From Paralithodes platypus (Eukaryota; Arthropoda; Malacostraca; Decapoda; Lithodidae), in NCBI GenBank assembly GCA_032716605.1, contig CM064506.1, positions 14,177,131-14,241,130 of the forward strand: a DNA stretch of 64,000 bases. The letters run 5' to 3'. The notes under the pieces are model-generated. The model ran no database searches and was not told where the DNA came from. It saw only the letters and a list, made by a program, of their open reading frames with translations. Position 1 is the stretch's first letter; the number at the start of each line of letters is the position of its first letter. The translations under genes were made by a program, and so were the position numbers. Of the stretch, positions 33,281 to 44,281 are shown one piece after another.

Positions 33281-33906
33281 ATGTGAAGAGTGTACGTCCT
33301 AATCCTCTTATTAAACTGACGTGATGTAGACAATGTGAAGAGTGTACGTCCTAATCCTCTTATTAAACTGACGTGATGTAGACAATGTGAAGAGTGTACG
33401 TCCTAATCCTCTTATTAAACTGACGTGATGTAGACAATGTGAAGAGTGTACGTCCTAATCCTCTTATTAAACTGACGTGATGTAGACAATGTGAAGAGTG
33501 TACGTCCTAATCCTCTTATTAAACTGACGTGATGTAGACAATGTGAAGAGTGTACGTCCTAATCCTCTTATTAAACTGACGTGATGTAGACAATGTGAAG
33601 AGTGTACGTCCTAATCCTCTTATTAAACTGACGTGATGTAGACAATGTGTGAAGAGTGTACGTCCTAATCCTCTTATTAAACTGACGTGATGTAGACAAT
33701 GTGAAGAGTGTACGTCCTAATCCTCTTATTAAACTGACGTGATGTAGACAATGTGAAGAGTGTACGTCCTAATCCTCTTATTAAACTGACGTGATGTAGA
33801 CAATGTGAAGAGTGTACGTCCTAATCCTCTTATTAAACTGACGTGATGTAGACAATGTGAAGAGTGTACGTCCTAATCCTCTTATTAAACTGACGTGATG
33901 TAGACA
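33281..33906 (+). repeat. 52-bp tandem array, 12 copies
   Basis: The unit starts ATGTGAAGAGTGTACGTCC and ends GACGTGATGTAGACA. Copies are essentially identical apart from one with an extra TG at about 33647, pointing to recent amplification or homogenisation. It is followed at once by a B element. Confidence 0.95.
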
Positions 33907-33929
33907 AGATAATGATATGTCTTGCATCT

Positions 33930-34235
33930 TAAGGGGAGACGGTCGTTTGTCCGGTCCCCTTTCTCCCTCGTGTTTAGTCCCATTATTTTTTTAGATTTTT
34001 AGACGTTCGGCCCACTTGTTTGGCGATTTTAAGACCTTTCGTCCCATTTTGTTATACATTTTAAGACCTTTCGTGCCATTTAGGTAGATTTAAGAGAAAT
34101 CGGCCTTCGGCCGGGACATTATTCTATCAAAAAATTTACAAATTTTTCTTGAAGGGGGGCTAGGTGTGTGTGTGTGGGGGTGGGGGGGGGGGGTTAAGTT
34201 TGATGAAAGTCTAGCGAAGAAACTAAAAAAAAAAT
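33930..34235 (+). mobile_element. TTAA-B element, right end lost
   Basis: It starts TTAAGGGGAGACGGTCG immediately after the 52-bp array. The TCGATTTTTTCCTGGCGAGC segment is deleted. The right side decays into G runs and (GATA)n. Confidence 0.75.
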
Positions 34236-34377
34236 ATATATGAATAGATAGATAGATAGATAGACCCCCAAAAACACCAGTGGGGGGGGGGGGGACACAC
34301 ACCAACATCCAAACCTATTACCGTTCTATTCTATTCTAAATAAATATTCAGGCCCATTCCCCCCCCCCCCCCCAAGC

Positions 34378-34605
34378 CTTCTCATTCATGTTTATCCCCA
34401 TTAGTTTTGAGATTTTAAGACGTTTGTTCCAATAGTTTGGCGATTTTACGACCTTTCACCTAATTTATTTTTCAATATTAGGACCTTTCGTGCCATTTAG
34501 GAGTCAATGTTTTCCTGGCGAGCGATAGCGAGCCTGTAATTTTAGGAAGAACCGACCTTTGGTCGGTTCGAATTTATCTCTTAGGGTGTTTTTTTTTTTT
34601 TAAAC
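34378..34605 (+). mobile_element. TTAA-B fragment with compensated hairpin
   Basis: It is an interior part only. The hairpin ACCGACC-TTT-GGTCGGT (34551-34567) keeps seven perfect pairs though four stem bases differ from the common form. Confidence 0.7.
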
Positions 34606-34889
34606 TAAAAAATAAATAGAACAACAAATAAAACTTACCCCCTAAAAAAGTCTATATTCTCAAGACCTTACGTTTTCTTTCTCTGGGTAAGTGTGGTGTG
34701 CCTTTAAAATAAGAGCTTATGAGGATATAGCGGGACCAGGCTTACTATAATGCTCTTACTAGGGGGGGAGGCTAAGCGTGAGGGAGAAGGGGGGAGGACC
34801 GGATAAACCCACATCACCTTAACACACACCATCACCTTAACACACATCACATCACATCACATCACACACACCTCAACACTACATACACT

Positions 34890-35145
34890 ACATCAAGGTT
34901 AAACAAAAAACACCCCCAAGACCCTCCTTCAAGATAAATTTGTACATTTTTCGATAGAAAAAAGACGGTTCCTCTTAAATAGCAGGCTCGCTATCGCTCG
35001 CCAGGAAAAAATAGACACCTAAATGACACGCAAAGTCTTCATATTGAAAACAAATGACAATAAAGTTATTAAAATCACCAAACCAAATGAGTCGAACATC
35101 TTAAAATCTGAAAACGAAGATGAGGGAGATGGGGGGACCAGAAAA
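34890..35145 (-). mobile_element. TTAA-B element
   Basis: It runs from CTACATCAAGGTTAAAC to GATGAGGGAGATGGGGGGACC. The GC hairpin is truncated. A 118-codon frame that starts inside it (35023) is not credible as a gene. Confidence 0.65.
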
Positions 35146-35389
35146 CCGACCTACAACCCCCTACGACCTACGACCTACAAGAGAGAGTACAAAGGAAATA
35201 AAGCAACAACAGGTCTAGTGACCCTTCTAGGCAGCTTGTCCTCCAAAACACTGAGGATCAAGTGTCCAAACAGTGGTTTAGAGTGGGTAAGGGAACATTG
35301 GAAAGGGAATTACTGCCCTGGAACTAATGTCCGTGGCAGGATTAGGAAGTTAGTAGGGGACAGATGGGTTAGTAACTGAGGGGGGGATA

Positions 35390-36290
35390 AAATAAAGTTA
35401 TTCATTTACAAACGCAGTCAGTCGCGAGTTTGATGCGAGATATTTGTCTAGGTGGAGTTTAAATGAATCAACGGTGATGCAGTCTATAACGTTTCGGGGA
35501 AGCCCATTCCACAAGTTGACAACTCGATTGAAGAAGAAATTCTTAGATTCGTGTTAGTTAAAAGATTTACCAATAATTTTGCAACCATTTCCCCGCGTAT
35601 AATTAGATTGGTCGATAGTGAAGTACTTACTACAGTCCATATTGTAGATGCCTTTGATGATTTTTAACACTTGAATTAAGTCACCTCTTAATCTGCGCTG
35701 GGTTAAAGGAAATAGATTTAATTCTCTAAGACGCTCTTCGTATGGTTTGTTCTTTAGGCTAGGTATCATTTTGGTAACTCTACGTTGAACTCGTTCTAGC
35801 TTGTTTATATCTTTTTGGTAATAAGGGCACCAGGATTGAACGCAGTATTCCAGAAGAGGGCGGACTAAGGAATTGTAAAGGGTTAGGATAACTTCTTTGG
35901 ATTTATGCTCAAATGACCTGCCTATAAAGCCAATTATTTTGTTTGCCTTCTTAACAACTTCTGAACATTGTTGACTCGGTTTTAGGTTACTCGATATTGT
36001 TACTCCCAGATCGGTTTCTCTGTTTACATTCTTAAGCTGAGTGCCATTCATCGAATAGTTTGCTTTCTCATTTAGGTATCCGATATGTAGTACTTTACAT
36101 TTATCCGCATTGAAACTAATTTGCCAAATTTGGGCCCAACATGACAATTTATCTAGATTGTGTTGCATATCGTCAACTTGTTCTTTTGAGAGTACGCTAT
36201 TTGCAATTTTTGTATCGTCAGCAAATTTTGAGATTGTGCAGGTGAGACCCTCATCTATGTCGTTGATGTAAATTAGAAAGAGAATTGGGT
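35390..36290 (-). pseudogene. CR1-like LINE RT C-terminal half
   Basis: A minus-strand frame from about 36290 to 35554 reads LFLIYINDIDEGL, ISKFADDTKIAN (catalytic FADD box), FNADKCKVLHIG, LGVTISSNLKPS, YNSLVRPLLEYC and YEERLRELNLFPLTQRRLRG. It is open for about 240 codons and then continues in another frame toward 35400. The upstream half is absent. At 36290 the RT coding sequence changes abruptly into a GGGTA-rich simple repeat, so a longer open frame there (to 36633) is repeat plus RT and is not a real protein. Confidence 0.8.
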
Positions 36291-36660
36291 AAGGTAGGTT
36301 AGGGGAGGGGAGGGGAGGGGTAAGGGTAAGGGTAAGGTAGGGGAGGGAAAGGTAGGGTATGATAGGGGAGGGTAAGGGAGGATAGGATAGGGTAGGGTAA
36401 GGTACGGTACGGTTGAGTAGGATAGAGGAGGGTAGGGTAGGGGAGGGGATGGGAGTGCAGGGTAAGGTAGGGGAAGGTAAGGGAGATGAGGGATGAGTAG
36501 GGGAGGTGAGGACATGGTAAGGTAGGGGAGGGTAGGATAGGGCAGGGGAGGATAGGGCAGGGGATGGGAGGGTAGGGAAGAGTAGGGGAGGGTTTGATAG
36601 GGTAAGGTAGGGTAAGGGAGGGGAGGGGAGCATATAGTAGGGTAGGGTAGGGTAGGGTTG
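36291..36660 (+). repeat. GGGTA/GGGGA-rich repeat
   Basis: It is built from short GGGTA, GGTAA and GGGGA words and is not the TTAGG telomere repeat. It abuts the 5-prime-truncated LINE at 36290 and the 31-bp array on the right. Confidence 0.85.
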
Positions 36661-36692
36661 GGTATGGCATCCGAGTGTACCGTTGTGGCATT

Positions 36693-37033
36693 GGGCGGCA
36701 TCAACAGGACACTATACTCTATTGGGCGGCATCAACAGGACACTATACTCTATTGGGCGGCATCAACAGGACACTATACTCTATTGGGCGGCATCAACAG
36801 GACACTATACTCTATTGGGGCGGCATCAACAGGACACTATACTCTATTGGGCGGCATCAACAGGACACTATACTCTATTGGGCGGCATCAACAGGACACT
36901 ATACTCTATTGGGCGGCATCAACAGGACACTATACTCTTGGGCGGCATCAACAGGACACTATACTCTATTGGGCGGCATCAACAGGACACTATACTCTAT
37001 TGGGCGGCATCAACAGGACACTATACTCTATTT
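36693..37033 (+). repeat. 31-bp tandem array, 11 copies
   Basis: The unit is GGGCGGCATCAACAGGACAC followed by TATACTCTATT. Copy 5 has an extra G and the eighth-to-ninth junction lacks three bases. Confidence 0.95.
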
Positions 37034-37034
37034 A

Positions 37035-37225
37035 TTTTCAGCTGACGATAAATTGAATCCCTTAGCAGCTAATTTCTCGATACTTAATGGAAAAATGTCA
37101 AATCACTATAGCTCTGCATGATAGTAAGACCACGTTTATATGTTTAGCACCATATTTCACTACAAAATATTCAAAATAACTGAGAAATCTTGATGGGAAC
37201 TTTGCAATTTACCGTCAGCTGAAAA
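37035..37225. mobile_element. H-type MITE, 191 bp
   Basis: It has perfect 13-bp ends TTTTCAGCTGACG and CGTCAGCTGAAAA extending into TAAATTG / CAATTTA. It directly follows the 31-bp array. A diverged relative lies at about 63150-63370. Confidence 0.7.
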
Positions 37226-37744
37226 GAAACAGACAGCAACTTTTCCATTACCTTTGGTTCATTACTCAGAATTTATGCGAGTTGTGGAATTTGTGGAAAC
37301 TCGTATTTGGATGTAAATGCCATATTTTCATATATTTATTTTTTTGTCCAAATGTTGATAAGAAAATATAATTTGTATAGAAATATGTAGTTTTATATAT
37401 ACCGGTAAGCCTACTGTATATACACATACTGTATATATACAGTATACCGGTATATGAAGTTGGCTTTTAACGCCCAGGTTTCTTAAATAACTACACATTT
37501 CGCTACTAAATCTGCACAAAACCTAAATAACCAAGATAGTAACATGGCAATTTACCGTCGGCCAGGAGACTTGTTTTAAAATATATATATAGTGAGCGCT
37601 CTCTGTCCCGCCTCCCTACCCAAACGAGTGTATCAGGTTCGTATCCCGGCAACTGTACAGTCAAGGGCGCGGGTTATGCTCCCCTCCCCCCTCACCCCCC
37701 TCTCCGAACTCCTTAACCTTATGTAACCCGTGACTGGTTTTTTC
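37226..37744. other. Unassigned AT-rich stretch
   Basis: It contains TATA/ACCGGT words and a lone B-box-like AGGTTCGTATCC near 37635; nothing firmer. Confidence 0.35.
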
Positions 37745-37871
37745 GGAATCCATTTTTCCGCCTCCTTAGTTGGCTGATTTAGGACGTTTCGCCTCATTAC
37801 CTTAAGACGTTTTGTCCCGTTCAGGTGCCTATTTTTTTCTGGACGAGCAATAGCGAGCCTACGTTTTAAGA
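37745..37871 (+). mobile_element. TTAA-B fragment interrupted by a G-type MITE
   Basis: It shows TTAGTTGGCTGATTTAGGAC and TTCTGGACGAGCAATAGCGA, then breaks at the G-type MITE (37872). Confidence 0.55.
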
Positions 37872-38058
37872 GGGATTATTAGGCCAGAAATCGTGAACCC
37901 TAACCTCTGTAACTCAAAAAGAGCTAGAGCAAATGGGCTGTAAATGTTCAAACTTATTCCCTGGCTGACTCTGCCCAAATGGTAGAAATATCAGCTAGAT
38001 TACGCTAGTCGTTTGTGAGTTATAGAAGTTAGTGTTCAAGAGTTTTGGCCTACTTATT
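37872..38058. mobile_element. G-type MITE, copy 2, outer ends lost
   Basis: TAGGCCAGAAATCGTGAACC pairs with GAGTTTTGGCCTA; the interior is as in the other two copies. Confidence 0.65.
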
Positions 38059-38219
38059 TGGAACAAGGTATAGTAACAAGTTCATCTGTGCTGGGGATGG
38101 CAACTAGATTGAAGGTAGATTACTTTGGGCGATCGGTTTCTTATTAAAGTTGAATACAGAAGTTGCCAAAAACACAAACTTCCCAAAATAATAGTTGACG
38201 GTAAGAGTGATCGCATGAC

Positions 38220-38442
<223 letters not shown>

Positions 38443-38704
38443 CCTCCCACACCCTCACCATAATAAGGACTCTACACCACTTACAAAAACACCGTGCATA
38501 ATATCTCATAAACAATAGATTTCTTTTTCAGGATTAACACCCCAATTGTACTTAATATATAGGCTATATGTGTACTTAATATATAGGCTATATGTGTACT
38601 TATACTGTGCATGTACACACACATACACACACACTAAATATAGCTGTAGTGCAATTATTATCACATCAAATCAAATTCTATCCATCACAAACCGATATTA
38701 GTAT

Positions 38705-38772
38705 TGTATGTCTGTTTAATATCGATGTTCACGGCTCCAACTTCCTTATAGCCTGAAACTCGCAAGTAGTAA
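38705..38772 (-). mobile_element. Fragment of the MITE at 48590-48815
   Basis: TTAATATCGATGTTCACGGC and AGCCTGAAACTCGCAAGT match its end in reverse. Confidence 0.55.
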
Positions 38773-38824
38773 ATTACAACCATACATATTTATTTATGAT
38801 TTAATTGGGTGACTCACAGGCTTC

Positions 38825-38945
38825 TGACCTTCGGCCAGAACATTTTTCTACCGAAAAATGTACAAATTGGTCTCTAAAAGGGATGTTGGAGTCTTTTTTT
38901 TAAGCATGATGGAGTAGGGAACAAACTAAAAACTTTCCCTTAAAG
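38825..38945 (+). mobile_element. TTAA-B right third
   Basis: It starts in the hairpin (CTGACCTTCGGCCAG), continues ATTTTTCTACCGAAAAATGT and ends TTTCCCTTAAAG. Confidence 0.6.
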
Positions 38946-39173
38946 GGCAATGCCATGGAGAGCCGTGGCATCGCTCAACCAAACGTACTGTACGTCCCTA
39001 ACATTACCTTGCTAGTAGACGATTTTCTCTAACTTAGGAAAAGGTAAGGATCTCATATGGAATGATTAGAGTGTTACTATTACATCGGCATCTTGGTTCA
39101 GGAAACATTGATGGGAAGGATCATTTATTTAGGCAACCATACTAGACTTCAATATGTGTTTATATACTGTATA

Positions 39174-39520
39174 TTTAAGAGAAGGTTTTTAGTTTGTTAC
39201 CTAGATCTCCATCAAGCTTAAAATTACACCGTAGACCGTAGGTCCTTTCAAGATAATTTTTTACATTTTCGATAGACACATTTTCCGGCCGAAGGCCGGT
39301 TCCTCCTAAATAACAGGTTCGCTATTGTTCGCCAGGAAAATATCGACACTTAAATGGCACGAAAGGTATTAAAATGACAGAATTTCAGAAATGGTGCGAA
39401 AGTTCTTAAAATCGCCAAATTATTGGGGTGAACGTTTTAAAATCTCAAACGCAATGGTTCTAAACATGAGGGAGATTGGGGCCCAGAAAAAATCCCTCGT
39501 GTGGAAATCTCTCCTTATTA
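39174..39520 (-). mobile_element. TTAA-B element
   Basis: It starts TTTAAGAGAAGG and ends GAAATCTCTCCTTATTA. The core CCGGCCGAAGGCCGG is intact with an eroded right TTAA. Confidence 0.75.
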
Positions 39521-39779
39521 CATATCCTTGAATACAGAGGTATCGTGATAGTATAAGCGCTTGTACCGTCGGCCAAATCAGTGATGTCGCGGCACCAAGT
39601 ATATTTCGTTCAATAATTGGTATCAGCACTATCTAAGCTTTAATTCATCGTTTTGAGTGGGATATTCAAACATTTTCCTAGCTTTACACACCCTATTCAA
39701 CATCTGACAGATATTAATACAGCACACAGCGAGCAAAACGTAATGACAGCGGAGACACGACTTATCTGGCCAACTGTAC

Positions 39780-40139
39780 TTAAGGGGAGACTGGCCGTTT
39801 GTTTGGTCTATTAATTCATTTCTTCATATATTTTTTTTGTGTCCTCGCTAGACCTCCATCAAGCTTAGAAAAACACCCCCTAGAGATAGATTTGTACATT
39901 ATTCGGTAGAAAAATTTCCCGGCCGAAGGCCGGTTCCTCTTAAAATTGCAGGCGCGCTATCGCTCGTCAGGAAATAATCGACACCTAAATGGCACGAAAG
40001 GTCTTAACATTGACAACGAAATGGGGTGGAAGGTGTTAAAATCGCCAAACTAATGGGCCGAACGTCTTACAATCTCAAAACTAGTGGGGCTAAACATTAG
40101 GGAGGAGGGGGTCCAGAAAAACGGTCTGCCTCCCCTTAA
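39780..40139 (-). mobile_element. TTAA-B element, complete
   Basis: It has TTAA at 39780-39783 and 40136-40139 (352 bp between) and termini GGGGAGACTGGCCG / CGGTCTGCCTCCCC. It is one of the least damaged copies and a good reference. Confidence 0.85.
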
Positions 40140-40319
40140 TACTATTCACAGGGACGATAGTTAGACGCCGGCGGTAGGAGTAGCACAGATGTTGGTAACG
40201 TAACTGCCTAGTGAAAATTAAATTGACTATTAGACTTTTTATAGACATTAGCGAATTTGGTGTGCGAGATACGTTTTAGACGAGTTCGAAAACCTGCTCC
40301 CTACTTATTACATCATGAG

Positions 40320-40440
40320 ACAGTGAGAGAGTGTGTGTAAGAGTGAGAGAGAAAGAGAGAGAGAGTGTGTATGTGTGTGTGTGTGTGTGTGTGTTATTTA
40401 TGTGTGTGTGAGTTATTTATGTGTGTGTGTGTATTCTAAT
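40320..40440 (+). repeat. (GA)n/(TG)n mix
   Basis: TGTGTG runs are separated by a duplicated TTATTTATGTGTGTG. Confidence 0.9.
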
Positions 40441-40724
40441 CTTAAAATGTGGGATACTCAATCGTTTCAAGAGTGACAACACCATTGTGAAGTTGCCAAA
40501 ATAATTTAACAAATATAATTTTAAAAATCTAAAATATTGTTGTATTAAAACTGAATAAATCCATAAATGAATTCCACGTCAGCTCTATAATAGGTAAATG
40601 ATTGGTTTTATCAGCTGGCCTGAGTAAATATAACAGTAGACGACCTTTAACTAAGAACAACAGGAATAGCTTTAACATTTATCTTAGTGACTTGGACTTA
40701 TTCGTGAACCACCCGCACCTTAAT

Positions 40725-40730
<6 letters not shown>

Positions 40731-40801
<71 letters not shown>

Positions 40802-40832
40802 ACGTCGCTGGTACAGACGGGTTAGTCAGCTT

Positions 40833-40889
<57 letters not shown>

Positions 40890-40920
40890 CGAGAGAGCGA
40901 GAGCGAGAGAGAGAGAATTA
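40731..40920 (+). repeat. (AT)n then (GA)n
   Basis: (AT)34 at 40731-40798 and (GA)n with GC interruptions at 40833-40917. Confidence 0.95.
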
Positions 40921-41095
40921 ACTGACACATCATCATCCGTAAACTCGCTCTCTGACATTTGAGTGAGAAGTGACCATGACTGTGAACTTCTGTAGTAGGG
41001 GGCTCTCCATGTGACAGCTGCGTGATCGGTGAAGGGGGCGGGGCGTGTGTCCAAACCTGTTGATGTATTTGGTGTAAGGACATAACATAAACAAA

Positions 41096-41098
<3 letters not shown>

Positions 41099-41183
<85 letters not shown>
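41099..41183 (+). repeat. (CA)n at the 3-prime end of the CR1-like LINE
   Basis: In element orientation this is (TG)42 directly after CTACAATCCAGG. Confidence 0.95.
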
Positions 41184-41184
<1 letters not shown>

Positions 41185-41232
41185 GGATTGTAGTTTAGGA
41201 CCGAAGTCCTGGGCCACGCTGGTGCGCCGCCC

Positions 41233-44106
41233 TCAGTAGTTCCTCGTTCTGATTTGATGCAGCAGGCTGTTTCCGTCGGACGTTTGGTAATAGTGTGGCA
41301 GCGATGGTTTGTCGGGTATTGTTCGTAGAAATTTGTCCAATCCAGTCTTGAAACTTAAGAGAGAGCCTGTGTGTTCTCTTAGTTGCTTGGGGAGACAGTT
41401 ATATATCCTTGGACCGTGTACAGCCAATGAATTCTCTTTCAAGGTTTGTAAGCTCATCCTTGTTCTCACTAAACGCGGAATAGTGCACAATTTTCCTCGT
41501 CTACTGCTGTATGTCGTCCTAATTTCATCTTCGATTTCCAGATTTGGTATCATTTCGTTAATTATTTTCCACACGTACATTGCTACATATCTCTCCCTTC
41601 TTCTCTCCAATGAGTACATGTCTAAATGCTGTAGTCTCTGCCAGTAGTCCATGTTGTTCAGTCCTTCGATTCGGGCCGTGTACGTTCGTTGTACTGCCTC
41701 CAGTTTTCTGATTTGGCCGATGTTTGTGGGGTTCCATAACTGGCAGCAGTATTCAACCAATGGAAGTATCAGGGCCCTGAATAATACTATTAACGCACGT
41801 GGTTCTCTTGTTTTGAATGTTCTAAAATCCATCCCATATTCTTTCTGGCCTTCGCTACAGTATTATCAATATGATGGTCGAAGCTAGCGTCGTCGCTTAT
41901 TGTTATTCCCAGATCCCGCAAGTGGTTGCTTTGGATTATAATTCCTCCTTCTGGTGTTGTATAGTCCTTGTCGGCCACTTCCTGCTTCGGGTGTCGATAT
42001 CTCAATAACTCGAATTTTGTGCTATTGAATATCATATTATTCATTTCTGCCCAGTTATATATCGTCTTCAGGTCATCTTGTATCATTTTATAATCATCTT
42101 CCCTTCTCACAATGCCCAGGAGTCGAGTGTCGTCTGCGAATGAGGTTGTTTTACAGTACTGTATACTCTGGTCGATATCACTGATATATATGAGGAAAAG
42201 CAAGGGGCCAATCACCGACCCCTGTGCCACACCACTTCTCACTTCCGACTTCTTGGATTCGCTTCCTTCGAACATTACCGATTGACTTCTATTAGTGATA
42301 AAGCTCCCGATCCACTTGTGTAGCCTACCTCTAATCCCAATATCTTCCAGTTTTTGCAATAAGATCGAGTGGTCAACCTTGTCGAAAGCTTTAGAGAAGT
42401 CCAGGTAGATTGCATCTGCACCATCTCCATCTTCTAGAGCACTCAAAATATCCATCCTGTGTTGAAGAAGCTGCGACACGCACGATCTTCCGCTTCTAAA
42501 TCCGTGTTGACCTTTGTTATAAAGCGATTGTTCCTCCAGATATTTGGTTACTTTTTTTACAACTATCCTCTCGAATATTTTAATTACGTGTGAAGTAAGA
42601 GCCACCGGTCTATAATTTTTTGGTTCCGTTCTCGGCCCACTTTTATAGATGGGTGATATTTGTCCGTGTTTTAAGAGACTAGGTATTTCCCCAGTATCCA
42701 TCGACTTTCTCCATATCATGTGCAGTGGTTTGGATATAATGGAGGCACACTGCTTCATGAGTATTGCTGGTATACAGTCTGGTCCTGCAGCGGCATATGT
42801 GTTGATTTCTCGTATGGATGTCTCTATATCTGTCCTATCGAACTCTACATGCTCAATTGTGATTCTGCGGGCGGTGTTGTTGTATGCCACTGATTCACTG
42901 TATCTAGTTTTGGTGTACTAAATGCAGACACATACTGGTGGTTAAGGGCTTCGCTCATTTTTTGTGGATCACTGGTGAGGTATCCATTGTACTTGAGTGG
43001 TCCTATGGTTGTTCGCATGCTTGTTTTTTCTTGGCATACTTAAAAAAGTATTTTGGGTTCTTGTCAATGTTGTCCACAGCTCTCCGTTCTTCAGATTTTG
43101 CTTCTCTGTCGTACGACTGTGCGAGGTCTCTTTCGATACGTGCTAATTTTTGCTTTATCATATTCTCTTCTTCGCTTTCCACTAATCGTTTATTTAATTT
43201 TGTCCTCTTCCTCATCAGTATTTTCCTCTCTCTTGGGATTGTGTATTCTCGTGGTTGTCTCTTACTTGGGATATTCGCTACACATATGTTCAGGAGCTTG
43301 GAACTAAAATGTTGGTACATCTCGGTGCTTGTCCGTCCTTCCATCTCTCCATGCCAATCCGTATTGGATATTTCATTGTTGATGGTTTTCCAATCTATGT
43401 CATCCTGGAAAAAATTTAAGGATCGGAAGTCTTTTGTGTTCGCCATAGATTGTTGTGGTTCTCGACTTGCTTGCAATGTTGTTTCAATCACCATAAGTCG
43501 GTGATCTGAGATATCTGTCTCTTCGAGTCTTATGTCGCTTATAATTTCTTCATCGTTGGTGAGAAATATGTCCAAAATATTGTTTCTTCTTGTAGCTAAA
43601 TGTATTATCTGTTTCAGCATTAAGTCTTCCATCATTTTGAATAGTATATTAGCTTGTGATCGGTCTTCTGATGTTCCCCCATATATAGTTGACTCATTCC
43701 ACTGTATATTTGGTAAATTGAAATCCCCATTAATCACTATTGTAGGTTCGGGATTTCCCAGTTTTCCTACTTCTGACTCGATAGTTTTGATAACCTCTGA
43801 CATGTTTTCTGTTGAGCATCTTGGTGGTCTGTATACAGTAGCTAGTATCATTTTCCACTTCTTGATATATACAATAACGTATTCTATCTCTCCATTAGAG
43901 CCTGCAGCTATCATTTTTGCTTCTTTCGCTATGTCTTGGCGTATGTATATCAGTACTCCTCCTTTTTTTCTGTCGTTCGCTCTATCAGCACGATAAATTT
44001 CATAGCCTTCGATTTTTACTTCGGCATCTCTTATTTCACTTCGAAGATGGGATTCTGTGATACAAATTAGAGCACTATTATACTCAAAACCTATTTCTTC
44101 TAACAT
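41233..44106 (-). pseudogene. LINE ORF2, endonuclease and reverse transcriptase, frameshifted
   Basis: The first frame (44106-43003) is an apurinic-type endonuclease with ITESHL, NGDFNLPN and ISDHRL motifs. The next long frame (from 42890) is the reverse transcriptase: GPDCIPAIL, YRPVALTS, DFSKAFDKVDH, GVAQGSVIGPLLFLIYISD and the catalytic FADD box. The third frame (41832-41233) is the C-terminal region with YSLERRRERY and ends near NSLLHQIRTRNY. Frame changes near 43010, 42900 and 41810 break what should be one ORF of about 950 codons, so this copy cannot encode active enzyme. The domain order is as in CR1/Jockey-type LINEs. The 15.8-16.7 kb fragment is a related copy. Confidence 0.85.
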
Positions 44107-44281
44107 TTTAGTCTTATGTCGTTTTTTCTCGGCATCAGGCCCTCAATATTGCAGCATATTATTGTTTGCATCCTTGCTTCCGTGTGTTTCTTTTTTATAT
44201 TTTTCTGCTCTTGTGTATTTGTAACACTTTGTGCATTTTTCAAATGTTTAACATGCGTTTCATTGGTGCTATTAGTTAGAC

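Noticed and set aside
33281..33906. CRISPR-like array
   Set aside because: The repeats are contiguous with no unique spacers and the DNA is eukaryotic; it is a tandem satellite.
35023..35379. 118-codon plus frame
   Set aside because: The first third is family B sequence and the rest has no recognisable motif or splice context.
36297..36633. N-terminal extension of the LINE frame rich in Pro-Leu-Pro-Tyr
   Set aside because: This is translated GGGTA-type simple repeat abutting the RT fragment, not coding sequence.
36291..36660. Possible interstitial telomere
   Set aside because: The words are GGGTA and GGGGA, not the arthropod TTAGG repeat, and are irregular.
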